Assembly (NCBI RefSeq): GCF_017068395.1
Contig: NZ_CP070619.1
Coordinates: 4,588,001-4,652,000, forward strand
Direction of reading: 5' to 3'
DNA from: Rhodococcus pseudokoreensis
GTDB taxonomy: Bacteria > Actinomycetota > Actinomycetes > Mycobacteriales > Mycobacteriaceae
DNA length: 64,000 nt
In this document: positions 52,750 through 61,770 of the stretch, piece by piece
Layout of the letters: the number at the start of each line of letters is the position of its first letter
How positions within the stretch are numbered: the stretch's first letter is position 1
Translations under genes and position numbers: made by a program
Notes under the pieces: generated by a model
Seen by the model: only the letters and a program-made list of their open reading frames with translations
Database searches by the model: none
Told to the model about the DNA's origin: nothing

Positions 52750-54179
52750 AGCACGTCCCCTCCGGCGCGGCGCAGGTAGCGCAACGCGGACTGGGCGGCG
52801 TTGTACCCGCACATGCCGTGCGCGCCGGCGCCGGGCGGCGCGGATGCCGAGCAGAGGTAGGTGCCCGGAATCCCGGTGCTGTACGGGTCGAGGGCGATCC
52901 GGGGACGCAGGACCACCTGGGTTTCGGTGTTGGCGCCGCCGATGATGTCGCCGCCGACGTAGTTCGCGTTGGACGCGGCCAGTTGCACGGGACCACTGCT
53001 GACGGTGGCGACGACGCGGTCCCGGAACCCGGGGGCGAACCGTTCGATCTGCGCGACCACAGCCTCGGTCGCGTCCCCGGTGTACCCGTGCGGGACATGG
53101 GCATACGCGTACAGCGGGTGCAGGCTCCCGTTGGACCGTCCGGGGTCGGCGACGTACTGCTGTCCGACGAGGACGAACGGCCGCTGCGGCATCCGGCCCG
53201 TCGCGACGGCGCGTTCGGCGTCGGCGATCTCCGCGAAGGTGCCACCCAGGTGCACGGTTCCGGCGCGACCGCAGGCGGGGTCGGCCCACGGCACGCCGCC
53301 GTCGACGGCGAAGTCGACCTTGAACGCAGCCGGTCCGTGCCGGTACCGGCGGTAGGCCTTGGCGACCCGCGGCGGCAACCGGTCGCCGAGGATGTCGGCG
53401 GCGGCGGACGGCGCGAGGTCGAGAAGCACGACGTCGGCCGGCGGAATGTCCCGCGGGCTGCGGACCCGGGTGCCGGTGGTGATCTTGCCGCCCCGGTCGG
53501 TGAGCATCGCGGCGAGCGCGGCGGTGATCGACTGCGACCCGCCCTCGGCGACCGGCCAGCCGTAGCGGTGCCCGGCGGCGACGATCATCAACCCGACGGC
53601 GGACGTCGCGGGCCGGTCGAGGCGGTAGTACGCGTGCGCGGCGACGCCGCCGAACAGTGCGCGGGCCTTCTCGGTGCGCCACCAGCGGGCCGTGACGGTG
53701 GCCGGGAGCAGGGCGCGGGGGCCGAAACTCGCGAGTTTGATCGGGTGCCGGGGGATGTTCGCGATCGGGCGCATGAGGTCGGCGGCGAGGTCGTCGAAGC
53801 CGTCGGCGAGGCCGCCGAACATTCGCTGCCAGCGGGTTCCGTCGTCGCCCAGGCCGGCGGCGGTGTCCTCGACGGAGCGGTGCAGCAGCCCGGCATCACC
53901 GGTGTCGAGGGGGTGCGCGCAGTCGATGTCCGGCCACTTCCAGGTCAGCCCGAATCGTTCGAGGTCGAGGGTCCGCAGGTACGGCGACCCGGCGCCCATC
54001 GGGTGGAACGCGGAGCACTCGTCGTGCAGCAGTCCGGGGACGGTGAGTTCGCCGGAGCGGGTGCCGCCGCCGATGGTGTCGGCGGCCTCGAGGACCTGGA
54101 CGTCGACGCCGTGCCGGGCGAGGTGGACCGCGGCGGCGAGCCCGTTGGGCCCGCTACCGACCACGACCGCCGTCGTCAC
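52746..54179 (-). CDS. FAD-dependent oxidoreductase, phytoene desaturase-like
   Basis: 477-aa flavoprotein. The dinucleotide fold VVVGSGPNGLAAAVHLARHGVDVQVLEA (about 5-32) and the C-terminal FAD segment GTYLCSASAPPGAGAHGMCGYNAA match the carotenoid desaturase/isomerase (NDP) superfamily, whose actinobacterial members include many untested lipid oxidoreductases. Start GTG 54179 overlaps the DUF3556 stop by 4 nt. With a membrane protein and an acyl-CoA ligase in the same operon, a lipid or polyprenoid substrate is plausible; no other carotenoid genes are near. Confidence 0.86.
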   Translation of the reverse strand: MTTAVVVGSGPNGLAAAVHLARHGVDVQVLEAADTIGGGTRSGELTVPGLLHDECSAFHPMGAGSPYLRTLDLERFGLTWKWPDIDCAHPLDTGDAGLLHRSVEDTAAGLGDDGTRWQRMFGGLADGFDDLAADLMRPIANIPRHPIKLASFGPRALLPATVTARWWRTEKARALFGGVAAHAYYRLDRPATSAVGLMIVAAGHRYGWPVAEGGSQSITAALAAMLTDRGGKITTGTRVRSPRDIPPADVVLLDLAPSAAADILGDRLPPRVAKAYRRYRHGPAAFKVDFAVDGGVPWADPACGRAGTVHLGGTFAEIADAERAVATGRMPQRPFVLVGQQYVADPGRSNGSLHPLYAYAHVPHGYTGDATEAVVAQIERFAPGFRDRVVATVSSGPVQLAASNANYVGGDIIGGANTETQVVLRPRIALDPYSTGIPGTYLCSASAPPGAGAHGMCGYNAAQSALRYLRRAGGDVL

Positions 54180-55984
54180 GGCCGCACCGCCACGTTCGAC
54201 TTCGGCAACTCGCTCTCCTTCTGGACGTCTCCCTCCAGTCTCCACCGCACGTCGAACGGAATGGGCCCGTTCGGCAGCCACGGCTGCTCGGCGATGGCAT
54301 CGGACACCTTGTAGGTGCCCCGCTCGATGACCCCGAGGGCGGCGTCGATCACCTTGTACTCCTGGATGCCCTTGTGGATGGGCTGCGATTCGATCCAGGC
54401 GATCACGAATTCGCCGGGAGCGAAGTTGCAGCGCCGCTGCAGAGCGGCGATCAGGAACTCGTTGTGCAGGTGGCCGTCACCGAAGTTGAACGCCACCAGC
54501 GAGTTACAGCTGAACTCGGCCTCCCGCAGCGAGTACGTGTCGATGTCGTCGCCGAGGTGGTTCATCATCAGCGAGAACAGGGCGCGGCCCTGGCTGTGCA
54601 TCGACCGCCAGCCGAGCAGTTGGTGCATCACCACGTCCGCGACGTCCGGCGGGTAGGTGGCGAGCAACTGGGTGCGGGTGTTCTGGCTGGGCCGCTTCAC
54701 GAATCGGTCGAGCTTCTCCTCGGCGCCCGGCGCGAACGCCCAGGTGGCCGACGCCCAGTTGCCGGCGTACTGGCGCATCGACGGCAGGAACGAGACGAGG
54801 TCGGGGCGCAGGTTGCCGAGGATCGGGAAGAACACCAGGGCGGCGACGATCGCCGCGGTCAGCCACACCGAGGACATGTCGGCGACGCCGTACCCGTCCC
54901 AGGCAGGGAACCCGACGAACAGGAAGATCGACGCGTAGGCGAACAGCAGATTCCATTCGAGCGGCACCGCGAGCGGGAACGTGGACAGGATGAACAGGTG
55001 GAACGCCACCATCAACGCGACCGCGAGCAGCGTCAGCGTGCGGTTGGTGGAGAACAGCAGCACCAGCGGTGTCACCACCTCCACGACCGTGCCGAGCACG
55101 TGGGCGACACCCCCGGCGACGATCGACGGTCGCAGGTCCTCCGGGAAGCTGCGGTAGTGGGCGCGCTTGATCTTCTTGAACGGCATCCACGGCGTGTTGG
55201 ACAGCATCGGCGGCACCACCATCGAGAAGTGGTGGCCGAGTTTGGAGACACCGGCGCCGACCCACACCGACACGATGAGCAGCTTGAGCGCGATGATCAT
55301 GTCCACGAAAGGCAGGACGCCGAAGAAGACGACGGCCGGGAAATACTGCTCACCGCGGGCGGCGATGAAGATGACCTTGTCCCGCAGCCCGATCACGATC
55401 AGCAGTGCGATCAGCGGCAACAGAAGCGTGGGGTTCACCAGGCCGTGGTTGCCGGGCAGCACCGCGTCGATGGACGGTGTGGGCACGCCGCCGAACCCGA
55501 GCGCGAGCACGATGTTGATCAGAATTGCGACGTAGATCAGGACGTCGAACACAGTGCGGGTGTCCCCGGCGGTGAGCGGCACCTTCCCCGGCCACGGTGG
55601 GAGCCGGATGGTGCCGGGGCGGAGCCAGAACAGGGCGCCACCCATCATCGGTTTGAAGTGGCCTGCGAGCGGACCCCAGGAACCGCCCAGGCCGATCGTC
55701 TCGATCAGCAGGGTCCACAGGATCAGTTTCTGGTACACGATCGGTGCGTTCCACCACGCGCCGACGTCGAGGACGTTGTACCCGGAGGTGAACGTCGCGA
55801 TCGACAGTCCGGCGCCGAGGTAGAGGACGAGCAGCTTCAGAATGTAGATGGTGTGCACCATCTTCGGGGTCCCGAAGCCGTAGTCGGCCCAATGCGTCGA
55901 CATGGCGCGCAGGCGGTCGCGGAACGGGAGGTCGAGGAAGGTGGCGGGGTCGACTTCGGGGAAGTTCCCGGTCTTGAATCCCAT
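54176..55984 (-). CDS. DUF3556 multi-pass membrane protein
   Basis: 602-aa integral membrane protein. About eight hydrophobic segments lie between residues 45 and 410 (for example TIYILKLLVLYLGAGLSIAT, LLLPLIALLIVIG, AALVFFPILG). A soluble C-terminal domain (about 420-600) holds GDGHLHNEFLIAALQRRCNF. It matches the DUF3556 family known from mycobacteria and relatives; function is not established. It overlaps the desaturase-like gene by 4 nt and follows the acyl-CoA ligase by 66 bp, so the three probably work on one membrane lipid or polyprenoid process. ATG start with GGAGCC upstream. Confidence 0.82.
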   Translation of the reverse strand: MGFKTGNFPEVDPATFLDLPFRDRLRAMSTHWADYGFGTPKMVHTIYILKLLVLYLGAGLSIATFTSGYNVLDVGAWWNAPIVYQKLILWTLLIETIGLGGSWGPLAGHFKPMMGGALFWLRPGTIRLPPWPGKVPLTAGDTRTVFDVLIYVAILINIVLALGFGGVPTPSIDAVLPGNHGLVNPTLLLPLIALLIVIGLRDKVIFIAARGEQYFPAVVFFGVLPFVDMIIALKLLIVSVWVGAGVSKLGHHFSMVVPPMLSNTPWMPFKKIKRAHYRSFPEDLRPSIVAGGVAHVLGTVVEVVTPLVLLFSTNRTLTLLAVALMVAFHLFILSTFPLAVPLEWNLLFAYASIFLFVGFPAWDGYGVADMSSVWLTAAIVAALVFFPILGNLRPDLVSFLPSMRQYAGNWASATWAFAPGAEEKLDRFVKRPSQNTRTQLLATYPPDVADVVMHQLLGWRSMHSQGRALFSLMMNHLGDDIDTYSLREAEFSCNSLVAFNFGDGHLHNEFLIAALQRRCNFAPGEFVIAWIESQPIHKGIQEYKVIDAALGVIERGTYKVSDAIAEQPWLPNGPIPFDVRWRLEGDVQKESELPKSNVAVRP

Positions 55985-56014
55985 GGGGAGGCTCCTTGCG
56001 GGTAGGGGTCATCG

Positions 56015-56033
56015 CCTCGGGTGGCGCCCGAGG
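56015..56033 (-). promoter_or_regulatory. Intra-operon hairpin between the ligase and DUF3556 genes
   Basis: CCTCGGG-TGGCG-CCCGAGG, a perfect 7-bp stem with a 5-nt loop, in the 66-bp gap. It could be a partial terminator or an RNA processing site that separates expression of the ligase from the downstream three genes. Confidence 0.45.
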
Positions 56034-56050
56034 TCCGGAGTGGTGCTGGA

Positions 56051-57517
56051 TCAGTTGACGGCGGCGGGCCGGTGACGGCTGCGCAGACCGGGCTTGTCGA
56101 TCTTGCCGACGGGGTTCCGGGGCAGCGCCTCGACGATGTGAATGGCCACGGGCAGTTTGACCTTCGTCAGTCGGTCGCGCAGATGCTCGTCGAGCTGATC
56201 GTCGGTGACCGGGCTGTCGGGGTAGGCGACGACGTAGGCGACCGGGACCTCGCCGTACACCTCGTGCGGGGCGCCGATCACGGCCGCCTCGAGGACGTCG
56301 TCGTGGGTGGCGAGGGCGTTCTCGATCTCCTTGGGATAGATGTTCTCCCCGCCGCGGATGATCATGTCCTTGATGCGGTCGACGAGGGTGAGATAGCCGT
56401 CCTCGTCGAGGCGTCCGACGTCGCCGGTGTGCAGCCAGCCGTCGACGACGGTGCGTTCGGTTTCCTCGGGCCGTCCGAGGTAGCCGCGCATCACGTTCGC
56501 ACCCCGGATCACCACCTCGCCGACGGTCCCCACCGGTGCCGGCGCGCCGGACTCGTCGACGATCGCGATGGTCTGACCCGCCAGCGCGGGGCCGACCGTG
56601 CCCAGCTTGCGGACACCGCCCGGCGGATTGCACGCCGACGCGCACGTCCCCTCGGTCAGCCCGTAGCCCTCGACGATGACGAGCCCGAAACGCTGCTCGG
56701 CGCGGTCGAGGAGTTCCTTCGAGATCGGCGCGGCCCCGCACACCGCGAACCGCAGCGACGAGAGGTCGGTGGCGGCGTCCTGGGAAACCAGCAGCGCGTA
56801 GATGGTCGGGACCGCGGAGAAGTACGTCGGGCGCAGGCGGGCGACGTCGTCGAAGAACCGGGCCGGGGAGAAGCGTCCGGTGACGCTCAGCTGACCGCCG
56901 GCCAGCATCGGAGCAAGGAAGCTGACGCAGATCGCGTTGACGTGGAACAGCGGCAGGATCAGCAGGCAGTGGTCGTCGGTGGTGAGCGAGAAGTGCTGCA
57001 CCATCGACGAACTCATGAACTGCAGGTTCTCGTGGGTGAGCATCACGCCCTTGGGGCGCCCGGTCGAACCGGACGTGTAGATCAGCAGGGCGACGTCGTC
57101 TGCGCCGGCGGTCGGGCCCGGCGCCCACTTCGGGTCGGGGGTGGTCGCCATGTCGTCGACGGCGATCGCCTGCCGGCCGCCGGTGGGCGCGTCCGGTCCC
57201 TCGCTGACGACGAGTACTGCGGCGGCGTCCGCGATCTGATACTCGGCCTCCGTCGCGGTGAAGGTGGGATTGACCGGGGTCGCGGCCGCCCCGATCCGCC
57301 AGGCCGCCATGAGGGCGACGAGCAGTTCGGCGCGGTTGGGCAGCATGATCGCGAGAACGTCACCGCGACCGACACCGTGCCCGGACAACTGCGCGGCGAA
57401 CGCGTCGACCCGCTGCGCGAACTGCCGGTAGGTCAGGTCGAGGCGGTCGTCGCGCAGGCACGGCGCATCTGCGCGCTGCGCGGCGAGGTCCCAAGCGAAA
57501 TAGCCGATGTGCGACAC
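56051..57517 (-). CDS. Acyl-CoA synthetase (class I adenylate-forming)
   Basis: 488-aa acyl-CoA ligase. It has LLIYTSGSTGRPKGVMLTHEN (A3, about 144-162), EGYGLTEGTCASACN, GWLHTGDVGRLDEDGYLTLVDRIKDMIIRGGENIYPKEIE (hinge) and LPRNPVGKIDKPGLR (catalytic lysine). First gene of the operon with DUF3556, the oxidoreductase and the CdaR regulator. GTG start at 57517. It is divergent from the thiolase gene across a 255-bp region with a dyad operator, so the two may be co-regulated. Confidence 0.92.
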   Translation of the reverse strand: MSHIGYFAWDLAAQRADAPCLRDDRLDLTYRQFAQRVDAFAAQLSGHGVGRGDVLAIMLPNRAELLVALMAAWRIGAAATPVNPTFTATEAEYQIADAAAVLVVSEGPDAPTGGRQAIAVDDMATTPDPKWAPGPTAGADDVALLIYTSGSTGRPKGVMLTHENLQFMSSSMVQHFSLTTDDHCLLILPLFHVNAICVSFLAPMLAGGQLSVTGRFSPARFFDDVARLRPTYFSAVPTIYALLVSQDAATDLSSLRFAVCGAAPISKELLDRAEQRFGLVIVEGYGLTEGTCASACNPPGGVRKLGTVGPALAGQTIAIVDESGAPAPVGTVGEVVIRGANVMRGYLGRPEETERTVVDGWLHTGDVGRLDEDGYLTLVDRIKDMIIRGGENIYPKEIENALATHDDVLEAAVIGAPHEVYGEVPVAYVVAYPDSPVTDDQLDEHLRDRLTKVKLPVAIHIVEALPRNPVGKIDKPGLRSRHRPAAVN

Positions 57518-57683
57518 GATTTCGTCCGCCCTTTCGTTGTGGTGTGATCCACGACACTATCGGCGGTTTCGAGTGTGAGAAACGGTCTCGGGGGCTCGAG
57601 TTCGGACGCCGCGTTGTCGGTTGAGCACAACCGCAGCCGTCCGGGGGTTGACACCGCGCCGCAGCCGTGGTCAATATATGCAA

Positions 57684-57712
57684 ATGCTTAGAAAATAAGC
57701 AGATGCTTAGAA
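57684..57712. promoter_or_regulatory. Dyad and direct-repeat operator upstream of the thiolase
   Basis: TGCTTA-GAAAA-TAAGCA is a perfect 6-bp palindrome at 57685-57701, and ATGCTTAGAA is directly repeated at 57684-57693 and 57703-57712 (19 bp apart). It is AT-rich against the high-GC background. It lies in the 255-bp gap between the divergent ligase and thiolase genes. The cognate regulator is not identifiable here. Confidence 0.55.
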
Positions 57713-57772
57713 CTGAGGGGCTGCAGGTCCGCACCGACTGCCGTCCACCACGTCAATCGGTAGGAGTTACCC

Positions 57773-58987
57773 ATGCCCGAGGCCGTCATCGTTTCCATTG
57801 CCCGTTCCCCGATCGGTCGCGCCATGAAGGGGTCGCTGGTCGGCATGCGCCCGGACGACCTCGCCGCGCAGATGGTGCAGGCGGCCCTCGACAAGGTGCC
57901 CGCGCTCGACCCGACCGACGTCAACGACCTCATCCTCGGCTGCGGTCTGCCCGGCGGTGAGCAGGGATTCAACATGGGCCGCAACGTCGCCGTCCAGCTC
58001 GGGTACGACTTCATCCCCGGCACCACCATCACCCGATACTGTTCTTCGTCGCTACAGACCACCCGCATGGCGCTGCACGCGATCAAGGCCGGGGAGGGTG
58101 ACGTGTTCATCTCCGCCGGCGTCGAGACGGTCTCCCGGTTCGTGAAGGGCAACTCCGATTCGCTGCCCGACACCCAGAACCCGCTCTACGCGGACGCGCA
58201 GACCCGTACCGAGAAGCTCGCCCAGGGCGGTCAGCGGTGGGTCGACCCCCGCGAGGAGGGCCTGGTCCCCGACACCTACATCGCGATGGGCCAGACCGCC
58301 GAGAACGTCGCCCAGGTCACCGGCATCACCCGCGAGGAGCAGGACCGCTGGGCGGTGCGCTCGCAGAACCGCGCCGAGGAGGCCATCAAGAGCGGCTTCT
58401 TCGCACGCGAGATCACCCCGGTCACCCTCCCCGACGGCACTGTCGTCAGCACCGACGACGGTCCCCGTGCGGGCACCACCTACGAGGCCGTGTCCCAGCT
58501 CAAGCCGGTGTTCCGCCCGGACGGCACCGTGACCGCTGGCAACGCGTGCCCGCTCAACGACGGCGCCGCCGCCCTGGTCATCATGTCCGACACCAAGGCC
58601 AAGGAACTCGGGCTGACTCCGCTCGCCCGGATCGTGTCCACCGGGGTGTCCGGTCTGTCGCCGGAGATCATGGGCCTCGGCCCGATCGAGGCGTCCAAGC
58701 GTGCCCTCGCGATCGCGGGGCTGGGCATCTCCGACATCGACCTCGTCGAGATCAACGAGGCGTTCGCGGTGCAGGTGATCGGGTCGGCGCGGGAGCTGAA
58801 CATCGACGAGGACAAGCTGAACGTCTCCGGCGGCGCGATCGCCCTCGGTCACCCGTTCGGCATGACCGGTGCCCGCATCACCGCCACCCTGCTCAACAAC
58901 CTCACCACCCACGACAAGCAGTTCGGCCTCGAAACCATGTGCGTCGGAGGCGGTCAGGGCATGGCGATGGTCCTCGAGCGGCTGTAG
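57773..58987 (+). CDS. Acetyl-CoA acetyltransferase (thiolase)
   Basis: 404-aa thiolase of the degradative/biosynthetic acetyl-CoA C-acyltransferase type. Nucleophile C90 in TRYCSSSLQ, NGGAIALGHPFGMTGAR-type segment SGGAIALGHPFGMTGAR with the catalytic histidine, and the second cysteine in MCVGGGQGMAM near the C-terminus. It cleaves 3-oxoacyl-CoA or condenses acetyl-CoA. The AT-rich dyad upstream is its likely control region. The TAG stop is the first codon of repeat copy 5. Confidence 0.95.
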   Translation: MPEAVIVSIARSPIGRAMKGSLVGMRPDDLAAQMVQAALDKVPALDPTDVNDLILGCGLPGGEQGFNMGRNVAVQLGYDFIPGTTITRYCSSSLQTTRMALHAIKAGEGDVFISAGVETVSRFVKGNSDSLPDTQNPLYADAQTRTEKLAQGGQRWVDPREEGLVPDTYIAMGQTAENVAQVTGITREEQDRWAVRSQNRAEEAIKSGFFAREITPVTLPDGTVVSTDDGPRAGTTYEAVSQLKPVFRPDGTVTAGNACPLNDGAAALVIMSDTKAKELGLTPLARIVSTGVSGLSPEIMGLGPIEASKRALAIAGLGISDIDLVEINEAFAVQVIGSARELNIDEDKLNVSGGAIALGHPFGMTGARITATLLNNLTTHDKQFGLETMCVGGGQGMAMVLERL

Positions 58988-59058
58988 GCGGCTCCGCCGC
59001 CCGTGCGTGGTTGAGGAGTCTCTGGACTCGCTAACCGCGCACGAGCGCGAAGCGCCTA
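58985..59058. repeat. Triple-hairpin palindromic element, copy 5
   Basis: Left hairpin GGCGGC-TCC-GCCGCC (58987-59001), central palindrome with GAGTC-TCTG-GACTC, right hairpin GCGC-GAA-GCGC (59045-59055). Begins with the TAG stop of the thiolase and ends with the CTA (TAG) of the convergent LLM oxidoreductase. Confidence 0.86.
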
Positions 59059-59850
59059 GGCCAGGCCCGACAGCGGCGGCGGGGTGTTCTCGTCGCGCCA
59101 GGCTATGGCCTCCTTCAGCGTGGTGAGGTCGTAGTCGGGACCGCCCACACCCACCGTGAAGAGAGTGACGCCGGCGTCGACCTGGGCCGCCGCGTCGTCG
59201 CCGCCCGGCCACGACGTCGAGTGCTGGATGCTGTCGGGGCTGCGTCCGGCGCTGCGCGCGTGGTCGGCGAGGATCCCCGACTTACGTCGGTAGGTGTCCA
59301 TGTCGCTGAAGCTGTGCCAGATGTCGCCGTATTTGCCGACCAGCGGCAACGTCTTCTTCTCGCCGCCGCCGCCGATGAGGATCGGAATGTGCCGGGTGGG
59401 TGCGGGTTCCAGCTTCTCGAAGCGGGCGGTGATCCGCGGGAGGTACTCGCCGAGCAGGTTGATGCGCGACCCGGCGGTTCCGAATTCGTAGCCGTACTCG
59501 TCGTAGTCGCGCTCGAACCAGCCGGCGCCGATGCCCAGGATCAGGCGTCCGCCGCTGATGTGGTCGACGGTGCGGGCCATGTCCGCGAGGAGGTCCGGGT
59601 TGCGATAGCCGGCGCATGTGACGAGTGCGCCGATCTCGACCCGTTCCGTCTGTTCGGCGAACGCCCCGAGCATCGTCCAGCATTCGAAGTGGGCGCCGGC
59701 GGGGTCGCCGTACAGCGGGTAGAAGTGATCCCAGTTGAAGACGATGTCGACGCCGGCGTCCTCGGCCCGCAGCACCGCGTCGCGGATCATCCCGTAGTCG
59801 GGCGCGTGTTGCGGCTGAAGTTGGACGCCGATGCGAACTGGACGAGTCAT
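59056..59850 (-). CDS. LLM-class F420-dependent oxidoreductase
   Basis: 264-aa luciferase-like-monooxygenase-fold protein of the F420-dependent branch. VRIGVQLQPQHAPDY, FNWDHFYPLYGDP, LILGIGAGWFERDYDEYGYEFGTAGSR and IPILIGGGGEKKTLPLVGKYGDIWHSF are typical of the actinobacterial TIGR03560-like group. It would pass hydride between F420 and an unknown substrate. ATG 59850 has GAGGAGCC upstream. The stop codon lies in repeat copy 5. It is divergent (94 bp) from a second F420-type protein. Confidence 0.9.
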   Translation of the reverse strand: MTRPVRIGVQLQPQHAPDYGMIRDAVLRAEDAGVDIVFNWDHFYPLYGDPAGAHFECWTMLGAFAEQTERVEIGALVTCAGYRNPDLLADMARTVDHISGGRLILGIGAGWFERDYDEYGYEFGTAGSRINLLGEYLPRITARFEKLEPAPTRHIPILIGGGGEKKTLPLVGKYGDIWHSFSDMDTYRRKSGILADHARSAGRSPDSIQHSTSWPGGDDAAAQVDAGVTLFTVGVGGPDYDLTTLKEAIAWRDENTPPPLSGLA

Positions 59851-59943
59851 TCTGGCTCCTCGGAGTAGACGGTGGGCCTTCTCGATCCATATTGCTCGCG
59901 CGACGGCCGGACGCACAACGAACTGCCGTGGAAGACTGGGCGT

Positions 59944-60423
59944 GTGAAGGTCACCCAGCGGCCCGACCCGCCCACCGGCCTACGGCGGGCGTTCTTCCGC
60001 GCACCGATCTACCTCTACCGCTGCCACCTCGGGTTCCTGCTCGGCGGCCGGTTTCTGCTCCTCGGACACGTCGGACGCAAGACCGGCGCGCGTCGGCAGG
60101 TCGTGCTCGAGGTGGTCAACCACGACGCCGTCGGCGACGGGTACGTGCTGGCCGCCGGGTTCGGTCCCAAGTCCGATTGGTACCGCAACCTGCGGGCGCA
60201 ACCGAACGCGACGGTCCAGGTGGGCCGTCGGCGACTGTCCGTGACAGCGGAATTCCTCGATGCCGAGACCGGCGCGGACTTCATGGCGCACTACGCGGCG
60301 GAGCATCCGAAACTCGGAATGCGGATCGCCCGGGGCATGGGCTTCGACGTCGACGGCAGCGCGTCCGACTTCCGGGCGGCCGGCCGCGAGATCCGTTTCG
60401 TCAGGCTGCGCCCCCGCGACTGA
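59944..60423 (+). CDS. Deazaflavin(F420)-dependent nitroreductase family protein (DDN-like)
   Basis: 159-aa protein of the DDN/DUF385 split-barrel family that uses F420H2. GRFLLLGHVGRKTGARRQVVLEVV (about 36-60) and AAGFGPKSDWYRNLRAQPNATVQVGRRR (about 70-98) are the family core. Mycobacterial DDN reduces quinones and activates nitroimidazole drugs; this member's substrate is unknown. GTG 59944 chosen; an upstream ATG at 59872 gives a poorly conserved tail. It ends 6 bp before the convergent metallopeptidase-like gene. Confidence 0.9.
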   Translation: MKVTQRPDPPTGLRRAFFRAPIYLYRCHLGFLLGGRFLLLGHVGRKTGARRQVVLEVVNHDAVGDGYVLAAGFGPKSDWYRNLRAQPNATVQVGRRRLSVTAEFLDAETGADFMAHYAAEHPKLGMRIARGMGFDVDGSASDFRAAGREIRFVRLRPRD

Positions 60424-60429
60424 CGGTCC

Positions 60430-60954
60430 TCAGTTAAGCCGCACCCCGCCGGCGAGGAGCATGGTCCGCAGGACGAACGCCGCCTCGGGGCCGATGATCT
60501 CCCCGACCAGGGTGAGGTAGCGGTCCACGTATTCCGGTCCGTGCGGCGCGACTGTCGGGTATTCGGGATCGGACGGGTCGAGGTGATGGGCGATCTCGTG
60601 CAGCACCACCAGTTCGCGGAACGCCCAGGCGTTGCCGTTCCGGTGCTCGGGTACCGCGATTGTCGCGCAATCGCTTTCGTAGTGCGCGGCCTTGTTGCCC
60701 GACCTCGCCCGGACGTGGATCGGGGTGGCCGCCCGCGTCCACGTGGACCGCACCCAGTTCAGGGCGAGGACGCGGTCGACGTAGTCCTGCACCGAATCGA
60801 TGGACGCGAACCTGCGTTCCATCGGCAAAGTCACCTGCGAACCCAGGACGTCGACGACCCGCAGGCCGCGTTCGTCGGCGCGGTCGAACATGGTGCGCAC
60901 CAATGCTTCCGCGTCGTACACGGCGGTGCGCTGAGTGTCGCGGGGCCGCTTCAC
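60430..60954 (-). CDS. Putative zinc metallohydrolase (TIGR04338-like)
   Basis: 174-aa protein with the gluzincin motif HEIAHH (about 120-125) preceded by AFRELVVL and followed by HGPEYVDRYLTLV, which could supply further ligands. It resembles the actinobacterial TIGR04338 family of putative metallohydrolases, often found beside DUF2786 proteins as here. GTG 60954 overlaps the DUF2786 stop by 4 nt, so the two are translationally coupled. No signal peptide. Biological role unknown. Confidence 0.82.
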   Translation of the reverse strand: MKRPRDTQRTAVYDAEALVRTMFDRADERGLRVVDVLGSQVTLPMERRFASIDSVQDYVDRVLALNWVRSTWTRAATPIHVRARSGNKAAHYESDCATIAVPEHRNGNAWAFRELVVLHEIAHHLDPSDPEYPTVAPHGPEYVDRYLTLVGEIIGPEAAFVLRTMLLAGGVRLN

Positions 60955-61769
60955 GACGGGATCTGTCGGCGTGCGACAGACAGTTCGGGGGAGTTGTTCA
61001 ACCGGGCGGTCCGGGCGGCGCGATCCCCCGCTCGCTGTGCGCTCGACGAATGTCCGGCGGACGCCCGGCCGCCCCGCCACGTGCCGCGGGCCTGGGAGTT
61101 CTCCGAGTAATAGTCCTTCAGCTCGAGCTGCTTGTCGCGCAGGACCAGCGCCGTCTCCGCCGACGACTCCGGCACCGACACCGCCTGCTCCTCGGCCTCC
61201 TTCTTGGCGTCGGCGAGGCGCTGCCCGATCCGTGCGGCGTAGGCGAGCTGGAAGTTCAACCGGGCGGTGACCCCGGCGACCGGGCGGCGCACCCGGGTCG
61301 CGACCCGGCGGCGTCCGCGCGTCTCGACCTGCGTCCGGACCGTCGTCTCGTCGCGGTACTCACCGGACTTGATGTAGGCGTCCGACGCCCGGACCATCTG
61401 GATCAGCAGGCTCGCGTACAGGGCCTCGCAGACGTCGATGTCGCCGGCGAACCCGTACGCGTAGATGACGGCCGACGTCTGCGCGATGTCGCACTGCACG
61501 TCGTTGGCGGCGGCGATCGCCAGGAACAGTTGCGCGTACGTCCGCAGACCCTTCTTGCCGGGTTCGCCGATCGTGATCAGCCGCTGCGTGGGCGTCGCCT
61601 GCTTCTCCCGGCCGGCCGCGTGCGCGCGCGCCACCGCGAGGTCGATCGAGGAGGCGGTGGCGAGCCGCTGGGCCGCCGCCATGAAGGCCTCGCCCTCGTG
61701 CGGGTTGTCGGTGGATTCCGCCTGCCGGAGGAGCCCACCGATGCGGGTCAGCATCTTGTCGGAACTCAC
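60951..61769 (-). CDS. DUF2786 domain protein
   Basis: 272-aa protein with an N-terminal DUF2786 region (about 4-50: MLTRIGGLLRQAESTDNPHEGEAFMAAAQRLA). A middle domain follows with DVQCDIAQTSAVIYAYGFAGDIDVCEALYASLL, and a basic, low-complexity tail from about 225. GTG start at 61769. Function is unknown; in actinobacteria this gene recurs next to the TIGR04338-like metallohydrolase, suggesting a conserved pair. Confidence 0.82.
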   Translation of the reverse strand: MSSDKMLTRIGGLLRQAESTDNPHEGEAFMAAAQRLATASSIDLAVARAHAAGREKQATPTQRLITIGEPGKKGLRTYAQLFLAIAAANDVQCDIAQTSAVIYAYGFAGDIDVCEALYASLLIQMVRASDAYIKSGEYRDETTVRTQVETRGRRRVATRVRRPVAGVTARLNFQLAYAARIGQRLADAKKEAEEQAVSVPESSAETALVLRDKQLELKDYYSENSQARGTWRGGRASAGHSSSAQRAGDRAARTARLNNSPELSVARRQIPS

Positions 61770-61770
61770 C

